This document shows positions 1 to 7,486 of a stretch of 13,461 nt of DNA, in pieces (position 1 is the first letter of the stretch; the number at the start of each line of letters is the position of its first letter). Where the stretch lies: the NCBI RefSeq assembly GCF_900549175.1, contig NZ_URNN01000094.1:1-13461 (forward strand). The letters run 5' to 3'. This stretch comes from an uncultured Prevotella sp. GTDB taxonomy: Bacteria; Bacteroidota; Bacteroidia; Bacteroidales; Bacteroidaceae. The notes under the pieces are model-generated. The model worked only from the letters and a program-made list of their open reading frames with translations. It was not told where the DNA came from and made no database searches. Both the position numbers and the translations under genes were made by a program.

Positions 1-116
1 ACTTTATGGGATGTAAAGATACGGCTAATTTTTGACAAAGGTGGTAAAACAATGTTTTTTTAACTTTTTCTCCACACATTTGAATACATTGGATTTGAGA
101 AAAGATTTATAATAAC

Positions 117-161
117 AAGGGTATATCAAAGTCCTTTTCTCCGGACATTTGATACACCCTT
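117..161. terminator. Hairpin downstream of fprA, possible bidirectional terminator
   Basis: An 18-19 bp imperfect inverted repeat lies about 60 bases past the flavodiiron stop codon. The left arm is 117-134, the right arm 143-161, and the loop is TTTTCTCC. The arms differ by one substitution and one extra base. On the plus strand the stem runs into five T's, which suits intrinsic termination of a gene arriving from the left. On the minus strand the following bases are only moderately T-rich. The core GGGTGTATCAAA recurs in the hairpin at 7370-7424, so this may be a dispersed repeat that doubles as a terminator. Confidence 0.6.
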
Positions 162-219
162 TTTCATAACCATAATTCTATAAGGAGAGTTTGGCAGACA
201 GCCTGACGCTGCCCGCAAC

Positions 220-1428
220 TCACTCTTTCAACCTTCCGGCCATGGCTTCACCCAACGCCATGCACTGTGCCGTGGTGTCGGCATCGAGACTCTGCCTTAT
301 CTCCACCGGCGTGCCAACGGGTTCAAAGTGGAGGTGGTTGTCATTCCACATCCTGATCTTCTCTACAGCCTTGCCAGCCCACGCATAACTGCCGAACCAT
401 CCTATGAGGTGATTCTTGATGTCGCGGTTGGAAAGTTCGTCGAGCAGCACGTTCATCTCGTGATACAGTCCGGCATTGTATGTGGGTGCGCCGACGATGA
501 GACCGCGGTAACGGAACACGTCGCGGATGATGTACGAGTGATGTGTCTTAGACACGTTGTACATCACGATGTTCTTTATGCCGGCATCGCTGGCGGCACG
601 GGCTATGACCTCGGCGGCACGCTCGGTATTGCCGTACATCGTGCCGTAACAGATTACCAGGCCTTCCTCGGTCTCGTAGCGGCTCATACCGTCGTACATG
701 GTCACCACAAGCTCTATATAGTCATGCCATACGGGACCGTGGGTGGAGCAGATATAGTCGAGGTGAACGCCTGCGAGTTTCTTCAGGGCATTCTGAACGG
801 GAACGCCGTACTTGCCCACGATGTTGGAATAATAACGCACCATCTCGAGCCAGAAGCTGTCGCAGTTGATCTGTGAGTCGATGATGCCTCCGTTGAGCGC
901 GCCGAAACAGCCGAAAGCGTCGCCGGAGAAGAGTATCCGCTCTGTGGCTTCCCCGCTGCCGGAGTTGCTTTCAAGCACTGTCATCATCGTTTCGGGCCAA
1001 TGCACCATGGGTGTCATGACAAACTTCATGGTGTGTCGGCCGAGACTTACGGTATCTCCGTTCTTCACTTCAACACAGTTGTTGTTTATGCCATAGAAGC
1101 CACCTGCCATATCGAACGTTTTTTTGTTGCCGATGATCTGCACGTCGGGATAATACTTCCGTATAAGCTCGATGGCACCGCTATGGTCGGGCTCCATGTG
1201 GTTTACGACGAGATAGTCTATCCGACGGTCACCAATCACTTCCTGTATGTTCTTGATGTATGCCATGAAGAAATCCACTTCGACGGTATCAACGAGACAC
1301 ACCTTGTCGTCAACAATAAGATAGGAGTTGTAGGAAACTCCGTTGGGCAACGGCCAAAGCCCCTCGAAGAGGTTCTTGTTGCGGTCGTTCACGCCTACGT
1401 AAAATACGTTGTTTGTTATCTGTTGCAT
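220..1428 (-). CDS. FprA-family A-type flavoprotein (flavodiiron protein)
   Basis: A 402-residue protein with the two-domain layout of class A flavodiiron proteins. The N-terminal beta-lactamase-like half carries the di-iron ligands: HMEPDH (H77, E79, D81, H82), H143 in MVHWPE, D170 in FSGDAFG and H230 in CSTHGPVWH. The C-terminal flavodoxin half starts near residue 256 and holds the FMN phosphate loop YGTMYGNT (261-268). Length and ligand set are complete, so the enzyme should be active. Members of the family reduce O2 to water or NO to N2O in the cytoplasm, usually with electrons from rubredoxin, and protect anaerobes from oxygen or nitrosative stress. Which substrate this one prefers cannot be read from the sequence. 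No rubredoxin gene is next to it. The start at 1428 is followed directly by the conserved N-terminus, and a large palindromic element lies 22 bases upstream. Confidence 0.95.
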   Translation of the reverse strand: MQQITNNVFYVGVNDRNKNLFEGLWPLPNGVSYNSYLIVDDKVCLVDTVEVDFFMAYIKNIQEVIGDRRIDYLVVNHMEPDHSGAIELIRKYYPDVQIIGNKKTFDMAGGFYGINNNCVEVKNGDTVSLGRHTMKFVMTPMVHWPETMMTVLESNSGSGEATERILFSGDAFGCFGALNGGIIDSQINCDSFWLEMVRYYSNIVGKYGVPVQNALKKLAGVHLDYICSTHGPVWHDYIELVVTMYDGMSRYETEEGLVICYGTMYGNTERAAEVIARAASDAGIKNIVMYNVSKTHHSYIIRDVFRYRGLIVGAPTYNAGLYHEMNVLLDELSNRDIKNHLIGWFGSYAWAGKAVEKIRMWNDNHLHFEPVGTPVEIRQSLDADTTAQCMALGEAMAGRLKE

Positions 1429-1450
1429 AATATTAATTTTTGAGAAGTCT

Positions 1451-1696
1451 TTCTTGGGAGTTAAGGAGTTAAAGGGAGTTATCGCTCCCTGCGGTCGCTA
1501 AGGAGTTAAGCCAATACCCACATAAAGTATTATTTATATTCATAATGTTGTATTTGCCAGTAAATAAAAATATATTCTGTACCTTAAATATTCGTGACTT
1601 TACACCGGTTATTGCAGGCCTTTATGCCGGTATCGGCTTAACTCCCCAGCGACCGCAGGGAGCGATAACTCCCTTTAACTCCTTAACTCCTAAGAA
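1451..1696. repeat. 246-bp palindromic element with 62-bp inverted arms
   Basis: The arms at 1451-1512 and 1635-1696 are reverse complements with three mismatches in 62. They enclose a 122-bp AT-rich centre. Each arm is built from tandem GGAGTTAA-like octamers followed by a small internal hairpin (AGGGAG, TTATCG loop, CTCCCT) and GCGGTCGCT. The element fills nearly the whole spacer: it begins 18 bases after the kinase stop and ends 22 bases before the flavodiiron start. No transposase, no open reading frame and no convincing target-site duplication is visible. It could be a MITE-like repeat, a strong transcript hairpin insulating fprA from the kinase, or an invertible segment. Confidence 0.85.
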
Positions 1697-1714
1697 AAAC
1701 TCATAAAAAAATGA

Positions 1715-2644
1715 TTAAAACCTCATCCTCTCCCCAAACTCCTTGTCTATCGAGTTGCTGATGCTGCGGCAGCAGTTGGCTGAGAACTGCTGTGCACATG
1801 CTATGACGCTGTCCCACTGCTGTTCGGTGAGACCGTTGTCGATAGCCTCGCGTGTGATGCCGTAACGCAGAAGACCGTAAACGAAACCGGCATTGAAGTT
1901 GTCACCGGCACCGATGGTGCTCACTGTGTCGGTCTCTATCACGGGATATTGCTTCTTCAGTCCGCCTTCGGCACGCAACTCGACGGGATTGACACCCTGT
2001 GTGTAGATGAACTTCTTGGTGTAGAAGGCTATCTGACTGCGGTAAATCACGTCGGGGTCGGTCTTGCGGAACATCACTTCGAAGTCCTCGCTGCTACCGC
2101 GCACTATGTCGGCATATTCCAAATTTTCAAGAATGTTGGGCGTGAGTTTCATCACCTCGTTCTGATGAGACGCACGGAAATTGACATCGTAGTAGAGTAT
2201 TGCGCCATGGTTGCGGGCATACTCCAGAAATCCCACCATCTGCGGGCGTATGACGGGGTTGACGGCATAATACGAGCCGAACATCACCACATCATCGGGC
2301 TGTATGTCGGGGTAAACGAAGTCGAGCCTGTCGTGCGGGTGGTCTTTGTAGAATACATACTCCGCATCGTTGTTCTCGTTGAGGAAAGCCAGCGAGATGG
2401 GCGACTTGCTGCCCGGATACACGTTGATATTGTCGGCGTTGACACCGTTTTCATTCAAGAAGTCTATTATTTGGCGACCCACACGGTCGTTGCCGGCCTC
2501 GCTGATGAATGTGGTGTTCACTCCGGCACGTCCCAGTGATATGATGCCATTGAAAACGGAGCCGCCCGGTACCGCGCCGATGGGTTGGTCGTTTTTGAAT
2601 ATTATGTCGAGCACTGTCTCGCCTATTCCTATTACCTTGCGCAT
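1715..2644 (-). CDS. PfkB-family carbohydrate kinase
   Basis: A 309-residue member of the ribokinase/PfkB family, which transfers phosphate from ATP to a sugar or nucleoside hydroxyl in the cytoplasm. Residues 26-41 (PGGSVFNGIISLGRAG) match the first family signature. IGAGD (244-248), within DTVSTIGAGDNFNAGF, is the second signature, with D248 as catalytic base and the GAG anion hole. YYDVNFR (151-157) is a conserved strand seen in fructokinases. The length is normal for the family. An upstream in-frame ATG at 2752 exists, but its extra 36 residues look non-coding and overlap the promoter box at 2672-2679; MRKVIGIGETVLD is the canonical beginning, so 2644 is chosen. The substrate is unknown: fructose is plausible by similarity of style, but no sugar operon surrounds it. 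Confidence 0.92.
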   Translation of the reverse strand: MRKVIGIGETVLDIIFKNDQPIGAVPGGSVFNGIISLGRAGVNTTFISEAGNDRVGRQIIDFLNENGVNADNINVYPGSKSPISLAFLNENNDAEYVFYKDHPHDRLDFVYPDIQPDDVVMFGSYYAVNPVIRPQMVGFLEYARNHGAILYYDVNFRASHQNEVMKLTPNILENLEYADIVRGSSEDFEVMFRKTDPDVIYRSQIAFYTKKFIYTQGVNPVELRAEGGLKKQYPVIETDTVSTIGAGDNFNAGFVYGLLRYGITREAIDNGLTEQQWDSVIACAQQFSANCCRSISNSIDKEFGERMRF

Positions 2645-2671
2645 AGTAATGATATATAAAAAATCCGGTTG

Positions 2672-2679
2672 CAAAATTA
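2672..2679 (-). promoter_or_regulatory. Bacteroidetes -7 box for the PfkB kinase
   Basis: The minus strand reads TAATTTTG, an exact match to the Bacteroidetes -7 consensus TAnnTTTG, 28 bases before the kinase start at 2644. A clear -33 TTTG is not seen at the usual 19-21 base spacing; the closest is TTCG at about 2698-2701. Position and orientation fit, but an eight-base match in AT-rich DNA can arise by chance. Confidence 0.5.
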
Positions 2680-2776
2680 CATATTTCATACGAAAAACGA
2701 AGTCCGAAAGATAAAGAAATTGCGGCCGCGGCGGCTTTTCTTTGCCACACAATCTCCATTCCTCGCCGAAAGTGAT

Positions 2777-2784
2777 TACCTTTG
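2777..2784 (+). promoter_or_regulatory. Bacteroidetes -7 box for the M16 peptidase
   Basis: TACCTTTG on the plus strand matches TAnnTTTG exactly and would start a transcript near 2790, about 100 bases before the M16 start. A TTTG at 2741-2744 is 32 bases upstream, too far for a standard -33 element. With the box at 2672-2679 on the other strand it makes a divergent promoter pair in this spacer. Confidence 0.45.
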
Positions 2785-2886
2785 CATGACAGAAGCTGCA
2801 TCATCTTTTAAATATAAGCGACATTCCGGCAATATCATACAACCCGGATGACGCCGCAGCAAGAAACAACGGAAACGAACAGGAAC

Positions 2887-4161
2887 ATGAACTACAATAC
2901 AGCAACACTGCCCAATGGACTGCGCATAATCCATTGTCCGTCGGCATCGCCGGTGGTATACTGCGGCTATGCCGTAAATGCCGGCACACGCAACGAGACG
3001 GCAGAAGAGGAAGGCATGGCCCACTTCTGCGAGCATATCACGTTCAAGGGTACCGCGCGCCGCAGCGCCCTGCAGGTGATAAACTGCCTGGAACGTGTGG
3101 GTGGCGAACTGAACGCCTTCACCACCAAGGAGCACACCGTCTACTATTCGGCCATACTGCGTGACCATTTTACGAAGGCCGCCGACCTGCTGACGGACAT
3201 AGTCTTCCACAGCAACTATCCACAACATGAGATAGACAAGGAGGTGGAGGTTATCTGCGACGAGATAGAAAGCTACAACGACACGCCGGCCGAACTGATA
3301 TACGACGAGTTTGAGAACCTTATTTTCAACGGTCATCCCTTGGGGCACAATATCCTCGGCACGGCCGGACGACTGCGCACATACACCACGGCAGACGCCA
3401 TGCGCTTCACGCGCCGTCACTACCGTCCGGACAACGCAGTATTCTTCGCCTATGGCGATCTGGATTTCAACAAGCTCGTGGCGGCATTGTGCAAAGCCGC
3501 GGGCGACACCTGCGGAGCTGCCTTTACAGACGGAGGGGACGCACTACTTTGCGGAGAAAGAACTTTATATGACGGAAATACGAACAACACGGTGGTCATG
3601 CCCGATTATGCGCCGCGTGAGGTGACGATAGAACGCAACACGCATCAGGCTCATGTCATGATTGGCAACAGGTCTTACAGCGCACGCGACGAGCGCCGCA
3701 CGGCTCTCTTTCTGCTCAACAACATACTCGGCGGACCGGGCATGAACGCGAAGTTGAACCTCTCGTTACGCGAGCGTCACGGACTGGTATACACCGTTGA
3801 GAGCAGCATGGTGGCCTACTCCGACACCGGTATGTGGAGCGTATACTTCGGGTGCGACCCACACGACGTGAAGCGCTGCCGGCGTCTGGTGCGGCACGAA
3901 CTCGACCGCATGATGGAACACGCGCTGACGCCGGCACAGCTCAATGCGGCCAAACGACAGATAAAAGGACAGATAGCGGTGGCGTGTGACAACCGCGAGA
4001 ACTTTGCCCTCGACTTCGGAAAGACTTATCTGAAATACGGCATCAAGAAAGACATGACGGCACTGTTTGACCGCATAGACGCTCTCACGGCCGAACAGAT
4101 AAGGCAGGTGGCAGAAGATATGTTCGCCGCAGACAGGCTGACCACGCTGATAATACGGTAG
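2887..4161 (+). CDS. M16-family zinc metallopeptidase (pitrilysin/processing peptidase type)
   Basis: With the start at 2887 the protein has 424 residues, typical of short, two-domain bacterial M16B peptidases. The inverted zinc motif HFCEH (H46, E49, H50) is present. The third ligand is E126 in VICDEIESYND, 76 residues after H50, as the family requires. The C-terminal half carries the usual GLVYTVESS and YSDTGMWSVYFG stretch (299-322), so both halves of the clamshell fold are there. No signal peptide is apparent, which suggests a cytoplasmic enzyme, although related proteins are sometimes exported. The natural substrate is unknown; family members degrade or process peptides. An in-frame ATG at 2848 would add 13 polar residues; the homologous beginning MNYNTATLPNGLRIIH favours 2887. 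The gene is single, divergent from the kinase, and ends only 13 bases from the convergent DUF1963 gene. Confidence 0.93.
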   Translation: MNYNTATLPNGLRIIHCPSASPVVYCGYAVNAGTRNETAEEEGMAHFCEHITFKGTARRSALQVINCLERVGGELNAFTTKEHTVYYSAILRDHFTKAADLLTDIVFHSNYPQHEIDKEVEVICDEIESYNDTPAELIYDEFENLIFNGHPLGHNILGTAGRLRTYTTADAMRFTRRHYRPDNAVFFAYGDLDFNKLVAALCKAAGDTCGAAFTDGGDALLCGERTLYDGNTNNTVVMPDYAPREVTIERNTHQAHVMIGNRSYSARDERRTALFLLNNILGGPGMNAKLNLSLRERHGLVYTVESSMVAYSDTGMWSVYFGCDPHDVKRCRRLVRHELDRMMEHALTPAQLNAAKRQIKGQIAVACDNRENFALDFGKTYLKYGIKKDMTALFDRIDALTAEQIRQVAEDMFAADRLTTLIIR

Positions 4162-4174
4162 CGCGGTTTTCGAT

Positions 4175-4855
4175 TTACAGACTGTGGAAATACAACTTGA
4201 CCCGGTCAAAGCGGCGGGCGGCAAGGTCTTCTTTTGAAATGAGGAAATTAAGCATGCCGCAATCGTAGAAACGCAGTCCCCAACGGTCATCCTCGTCTAT
4301 CTGTAGCAACGAGACATATCCGGGAGCCTCATCACGCACTTCTTCGTAGAAAGGCAGCCCGAGAAGCTTGTGGTTGTAGTCACATTCGCCCGTCTTCTCA
4401 AAACATATCGCCTCGGCAGGCAGACAAGCGTCGCTCCCGTCGTTCCACACCACCTTGTGGGTGTGAAGGTTGGACGTATCTGGAGAGTAGACAACCTTGT
4501 ATCTGTCTTCCTCCCAAAAGCCTATATGACCGTATTCGGCATCCATATCGCCGAGAAAATAGTCAAGTGCCGCGAAGAAATAGAGCATGCCCCGGTGTGG
4601 CAGCAGGCTGTCAGGGTCATAAGGAGAAATGTCTGCAAGGTCGATCTGACAGATGAAGGTGAGCAAATCTTCATCCTCCGAATCTGACAGATTCTGTTGG
4701 TCGGGACAGTCATTTTGACCCGACCGGGCCTGCAGATGTGGCTGATCGGGAACCGACGGAAAATCCACCCCCTCCGGCAAATCGGGAAAACCCCACCAAT
4801 GACTCTTCGACACCAAATTTCCTTTCGCTGTATCTGTAATAATCTGTATGGCCAT
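4175..4855 (-). CDS. DUF1963 (YwqG-like) protein
   Basis: A 226-residue protein recognised as DUF1963/YwqG-like by several landmarks in order: WWGFPDLPEGVDFP (20-33), LTFICQIDLADISP (65-78), GMLYFFAAL (89-97), YVSLLQIDED (180-189) and the end motif KEDLAARRFDRVKLYF (208-223). The biochemical role of the family is unknown. An unusual acidic, Gln/Asp/Ser-rich insert occupies about residues 37-64, between the first strand and the LTFICQIDL block. A longer frame starting at 4960 overlaps the upstream gene by 88 bases and has an unrelated N-terminus, so the ATG at 4855, 17 bases past the upstream stop, is preferred. It is the last gene of a three-gene minus-strand cluster and converges on the M16 gene. 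Confidence 0.85.
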   Translation of the reverse strand: MAIQIITDTAKGNLVSKSHWWGFPDLPEGVDFPSVPDQPHLQARSGQNDCPDQQNLSDSEDEDLLTFICQIDLADISPYDPDSLLPHRGMLYFFAALDYFLGDMDAEYGHIGFWEEDRYKVVYSPDTSNLHTHKVVWNDGSDACLPAEAICFEKTGECDYNHKLLGLPFYEEVRDEAPGYVSLLQIDEDDRWGLRFYDCGMLNFLISKEDLAARRFDRVKLYFHSL

Positions 4856-4872
4856 AACAAATCTGGTAAATC

Positions 4873-5487
4873 TTAATCGAACATAACTCCGGGATTCATC
4901 GCCGATGGACTGCGCCATGCTATGCCGTGACGCATCAGCACATCCCGCTTCACACTCCAATGATAGAAGCAGAAGCCCATGCCGCGCGGCATGTCAGGGT
5001 CCAGCTCTTCGTTTATCTCCGCCTCCACTTGCTCATACAACGCTTCCCACCGCTCCGTTCTTTCTACCGGGTCGAAGCGCAGATGGCGGGAATACCGCTT
5101 GCGCCACTCGTCGTCGGTGACATTGTCAATGTCAATATAGTCGGTCCATTTACGACAGGACTCTTCTATCCACTCCCGCTCTATCGGGTCGTCATAATCC
5201 TCCATGTCGGACGGCTGCACGACATCAAACAGCGCGAGCATGCGCCTGTATACCGACAGGGCAAACCTCGGAACGTCAGAACACGGAATGTTGTCGGTCA
5301 ATATATCCAAGAGGAATATCTTGTCGTAGGGAGTGTGGTGCCCGCCCCTGTCGGGAATAGCGTCCAACAACCGGACAACCCTGCGAGCAAGGCACACGTT
5401 GTCCCCTATCTTGAAATCATGCGAGTTTTGCCGCATCTGCTTGAGCAGCTGCACTGACTCCTGTATCTGTTCGGGATATCGGTTCAT
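4873..5487 (-). CDS. Hypothetical protein with conserved-looking GFCFYHW / WRSPSAMNPGVMFD C-terminus
   Basis: A 204-residue acidic protein with no signal peptide or membrane segment, so probably cytoplasmic. I do not recognise a named domain. The N-terminal half looks helical (residues 5-95), followed by a charged Asp/Glu-rich stretch (about 95-130). The C-terminus (167-204) contains RGMGFCFYHWSVKRDVL and then WRSPSAMNPGVMFD, which resembles the end of uncharacterised Bacteroidetes proteins from memory only. It sits 26 bases after the Sel1 gene and 17 bases before the DUF1963 gene on the same strand, so all three are probably one transcript. Several W, Y and acidic residues would fit a small protein-binding role, but no function should be assigned. 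Confidence 0.8.
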   Translation of the reverse strand: MNRYPEQIQESVQLLKQMRQNSHDFKIGDNVCLARRVVRLLDAIPDRGGHHTPYDKIFLLDILTDNIPCSDVPRFALSVYRRMLALFDVVQPSDMEDYDDPIEREWIEESCRKWTDYIDIDNVTDDEWRKRYSRHLRFDPVERTERWEALYEQVEAEINEELDPDMPRGMGFCFYHWSVKRDVLMRHGIAWRSPSAMNPGVMFD

Positions 5488-5513
5488 AATCGCTGTATTT
5501 TTGTCATCTATAA

Positions 5514-7142
5514 TTAAACATAAGCGTCGAAACGGCCGTCATCGTCGCGTTCATCATTGTCGGTATCATCCGAGCTGTCCGTGATGCCGCCAACTTCACA
5601 TTCACCGCCATCCTCCTCTTTGTCGAATACCGGCACATAGTATTGTTCTATCTCCGCGGCATACTCGGTCAGACGGCCGTAGGTATAGGCCATTACCGTT
5701 TCGTTGAGCAGTTTTCTCGAGTCTTTACGCGCCCCATACAGGGCAATCATATCTTTAAACTCCTGCGGCTTGTCGATGTAATGGTTGTGTATCATGTCGA
5801 AAACCTTCTCATAACACTCGGCACTGTTGATCAATGCCCCTTTCGAATAATACAGGAAAGCCTTGTCGTTGTTTTCTATAGCACCAAAATCGCCGAAGAA
5901 ATAAATGTCGCCCAATGTCTCCGCCGCTTCACACGAACCACATTCAAGAGCCTCTTTAAGGTCTATCACCAGACTGTTGAGGAACATATACTTTGCATAG
6001 GGCTCCAGATTTTCATATTCATCCACCTTCGATGTGGCAACAAGGTACATGCAGGTGGGACATCCGTGTTCGGCACCCTGCTTTACTATAGCATCATAGG
6101 CGTCTTGGTCGATTGTCTCACCCTTTTCATCGCATGAGCAGGCAAAGGCCAGACACAGCCAGGCATCCACGACACCCTCGTTGGCAGCAAAGGCAAAGTC
6201 GTCTTTGCCACGGTTGTATCCGAAGGCCTGCTGTTCGGCACAGCCCCTGAAATAACGCCACCGCGGATTGACATTCTCCTCGCCGTATTTTTCCTTGCTC
6301 TCGGCCATCAGCCCTTCACAAATAGTTATGGCCTTCTGCGTGTCAACGGGTGTGCCCTTCATGCCGTATATCATCTTTCTTATCTGATATTCGGCGGCAT
6401 ATTCGCAGCCGGCCTCAAAGGCTTTGTTAAGCAACGTCTTGGCACGCAGTCGGTCGACGATGTCAAATTCACCGAAATCGTAGCCCATGGCCAGACTCAC
6501 CGCCGCCTCGGCCACACCTTGTTCCCACGACTGCGTGAAATAGGCATACGCCTTGGCCATGGAGTCTTCGTCACGCTGGGTGCACAGATGGAAGCGGCCG
6601 AGAGCAAAGAGAGCGTATGGATTGCCTTCATCGGCACATTTCTCCAATACGCCTACTGTTTCGGCCGACAACATAAACATGTTTATCTTCGGAGCAAAAG
6701 CCATGGCAAACCACAACGTGGCTATCTCGTCATAATCCGTCAGGTATATGGCGTTGACAGCAATGGCATTGACAGAGCCCCTACGGTGCATCTCGGCCCA
6801 CGAAGGCAAGTCGAGGGGTATTCCCGCCTTCTCTACCATGACGGCTATCACGGTGGTCTGGTGCACATATATGTTACCCCCACACCCTACCTCCAGCAGG
6901 TCTGCCCTCTTTTTCATGGAAAGCTTGTACGACTTGCCGTAGAAGTCCAGATCAAGATGTTCACCGTCATAGTATGTCACCACCGGTACATTTCCACTGT
7001 CGTCTTTCCACTTCCATCCGGGAATAGCCTCCCCAACGCGGATGGAAACGTCATCCACACTTATCTTCTCCGACAAACTCTCACACACTGATCCTCTGTC
7101 ATTGTAACGGTTGACAACCATTATCGATATTTCATTTGCCAT
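5514..7142 (-). CDS. Sel1-like (TPR-related) repeat protein with acidic tail
   Basis: A 542-residue cytoplasmic-looking protein without signal peptide. Residues 1 to about 160 form a domain I do not recognise. From about 165 to 450 there are degenerate Sel1-like helical repeats with the A-x-x-x-L-G/A-x-x-Y spacing: GNPYALFALGRFHL (173-186), GVAEAAVSLAMGYDFG (209-224), GVVDAWLCLAFACS (323-336) and CGSCEAAETLGDIYFFGDFG (401-420). KAFLYYSKGA (427-436) is the second helix of the last clear repeat. The C-terminus (about 509-538) is a low-complexity Asp/Glu tail. Sel1 repeats act as protein-interaction scaffolds, so a binding role is likely, with the partner unknown. It is the first gene of a cluster with the unknown 204-residue protein and the DUF1963 protein. 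In Bacteroidetes such orphan Sel1 and DUF1963 genes often lie in variable regions. Confidence 0.85.
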   Translation of the reverse strand: MANEISIMVVNRYNDRGSVCESLSEKISVDDVSIRVGEAIPGWKWKDDSGNVPVVTYYDGEHLDLDFYGKSYKLSMKKRADLLEVGCGGNIYVHQTTVIAVMVEKAGIPLDLPSWAEMHRRGSVNAIAVNAIYLTDYDEIATLWFAMAFAPKINMFMLSAETVGVLEKCADEGNPYALFALGRFHLCTQRDEDSMAKAYAYFTQSWEQGVAEAAVSLAMGYDFGEFDIVDRLRAKTLLNKAFEAGCEYAAEYQIRKMIYGMKGTPVDTQKAITICEGLMAESKEKYGEENVNPRWRYFRGCAEQQAFGYNRGKDDFAFAANEGVVDAWLCLAFACSCDEKGETIDQDAYDAIVKQGAEHGCPTCMYLVATSKVDEYENLEPYAKYMFLNSLVIDLKEALECGSCEAAETLGDIYFFGDFGAIENNDKAFLYYSKGALINSAECYEKVFDMIHNHYIDKPQEFKDMIALYGARKDSRKLLNETVMAYTYGRLTEYAAEIEQYYVPVFDKEEDGGECEVGGITDSSDDTDNDERDDDGRFDAYV

Positions 7143-7284
7143 GCTGATTATGTATTAAAACTGTTAGAAAATCTGTTATGACACACCGGTTTGCCTGATG
7201 TCTCCGACACTCAGACATATCAAAAGGTTCTACTCGACTTAAGGCTTTAAGCAAAGTATAAACATTGTTTTCAACTGACAGGGA

Positions 7285-7292
7285 CAAATATA
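7285..7292 (-). promoter_or_regulatory. Possible -7 box for the Sel1 cluster
   Basis: The minus strand reads TATATTTG, an exact TAnnTTTG match, and would give a leader of about 135 bases before the Sel1 start at 7142. No -33 TTTG is seen at the normal spacing, so this is a weak call based on one box and its position. Confidence 0.35.
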
Positions 7293-7369
7293 CGTAAATA
7301 ATATGAGAAAACGGTATCTTCAGGAGAATGTTTTAAATAAATGTTCCATTGGGGGTGTTTTTCATCGAA

Positions 7370-7424
7370 AGAGGGTGTATCAAAATGCAAAAAAGTGACT
7401 TGTATTCATTTTGATACACCCTCT
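7370..7424. repeat. Perfect 18-bp inverted repeat with GGGTGTATCAAA core
   Basis: The arms 7370-7387 and 7407-7424 are perfect reverse complements around a 19-base loop. The arm begins AGAGGGTGTATCAAAATG. The same GGGTGTATCAAA core forms the hairpin at 117-161 near the left end of the window. On the minus strand it follows the S46 gene and a second hairpin. The stem is strong enough to terminate or stabilise that transcript, but the tail (TTTCGATG) is not a classic T-run. Confidence 0.8.
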
Positions 7425-7433
7425 ATTCATGCA

Positions 7434-7486
7434 GGTAGGGACATATTCTTGTATTTGTCCGTCATATACAAGAACATGTCCCTACC
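7434..7486. repeat. 21-bp inverted repeat beginning GGTAGGGACAT
   Basis: The arms 7434-7454 and 7466-7486 pair with one mismatch in 21 around an 11-base loop. The element lies 46 bases after the S46 stop and only 9 bases from the hairpin at 7370-7424. It is unrelated to that hairpin in sequence, so two different palindromes sit back to back. A role in 3' end formation or transcript stability of the S46 gene is plausible. Confidence 0.8.

Noticed and set aside
1..110. Minus-strand promoter-like TAAAGATA near the left end with CAAA at 36-39
   Set aside because: The -7 box has a mismatch, the spacing to CAAA is only 14 bases and the gene it would serve is outside the window.
328..1443. Plus-strand open frames opposite the flavodiiron gene (for example 328-876 and 1000-1443)
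   Set aside because: They are antisense to a gene with a complete ligand set, have no recognisable domain and reflect GC-biased codon positions.
1451..1696. Insertion sequence with terminal inverted repeats
   Set aside because: The 122-base centre has no open frame and no clear target-site duplication flanks the arms; a non-autonomous element remains possible.
2645..2752. N-terminal extension of the kinase to the ATG at 2752
   Set aside because: The added 36 residues are unlike the family, include low-complexity sequence and cover a promoter box.
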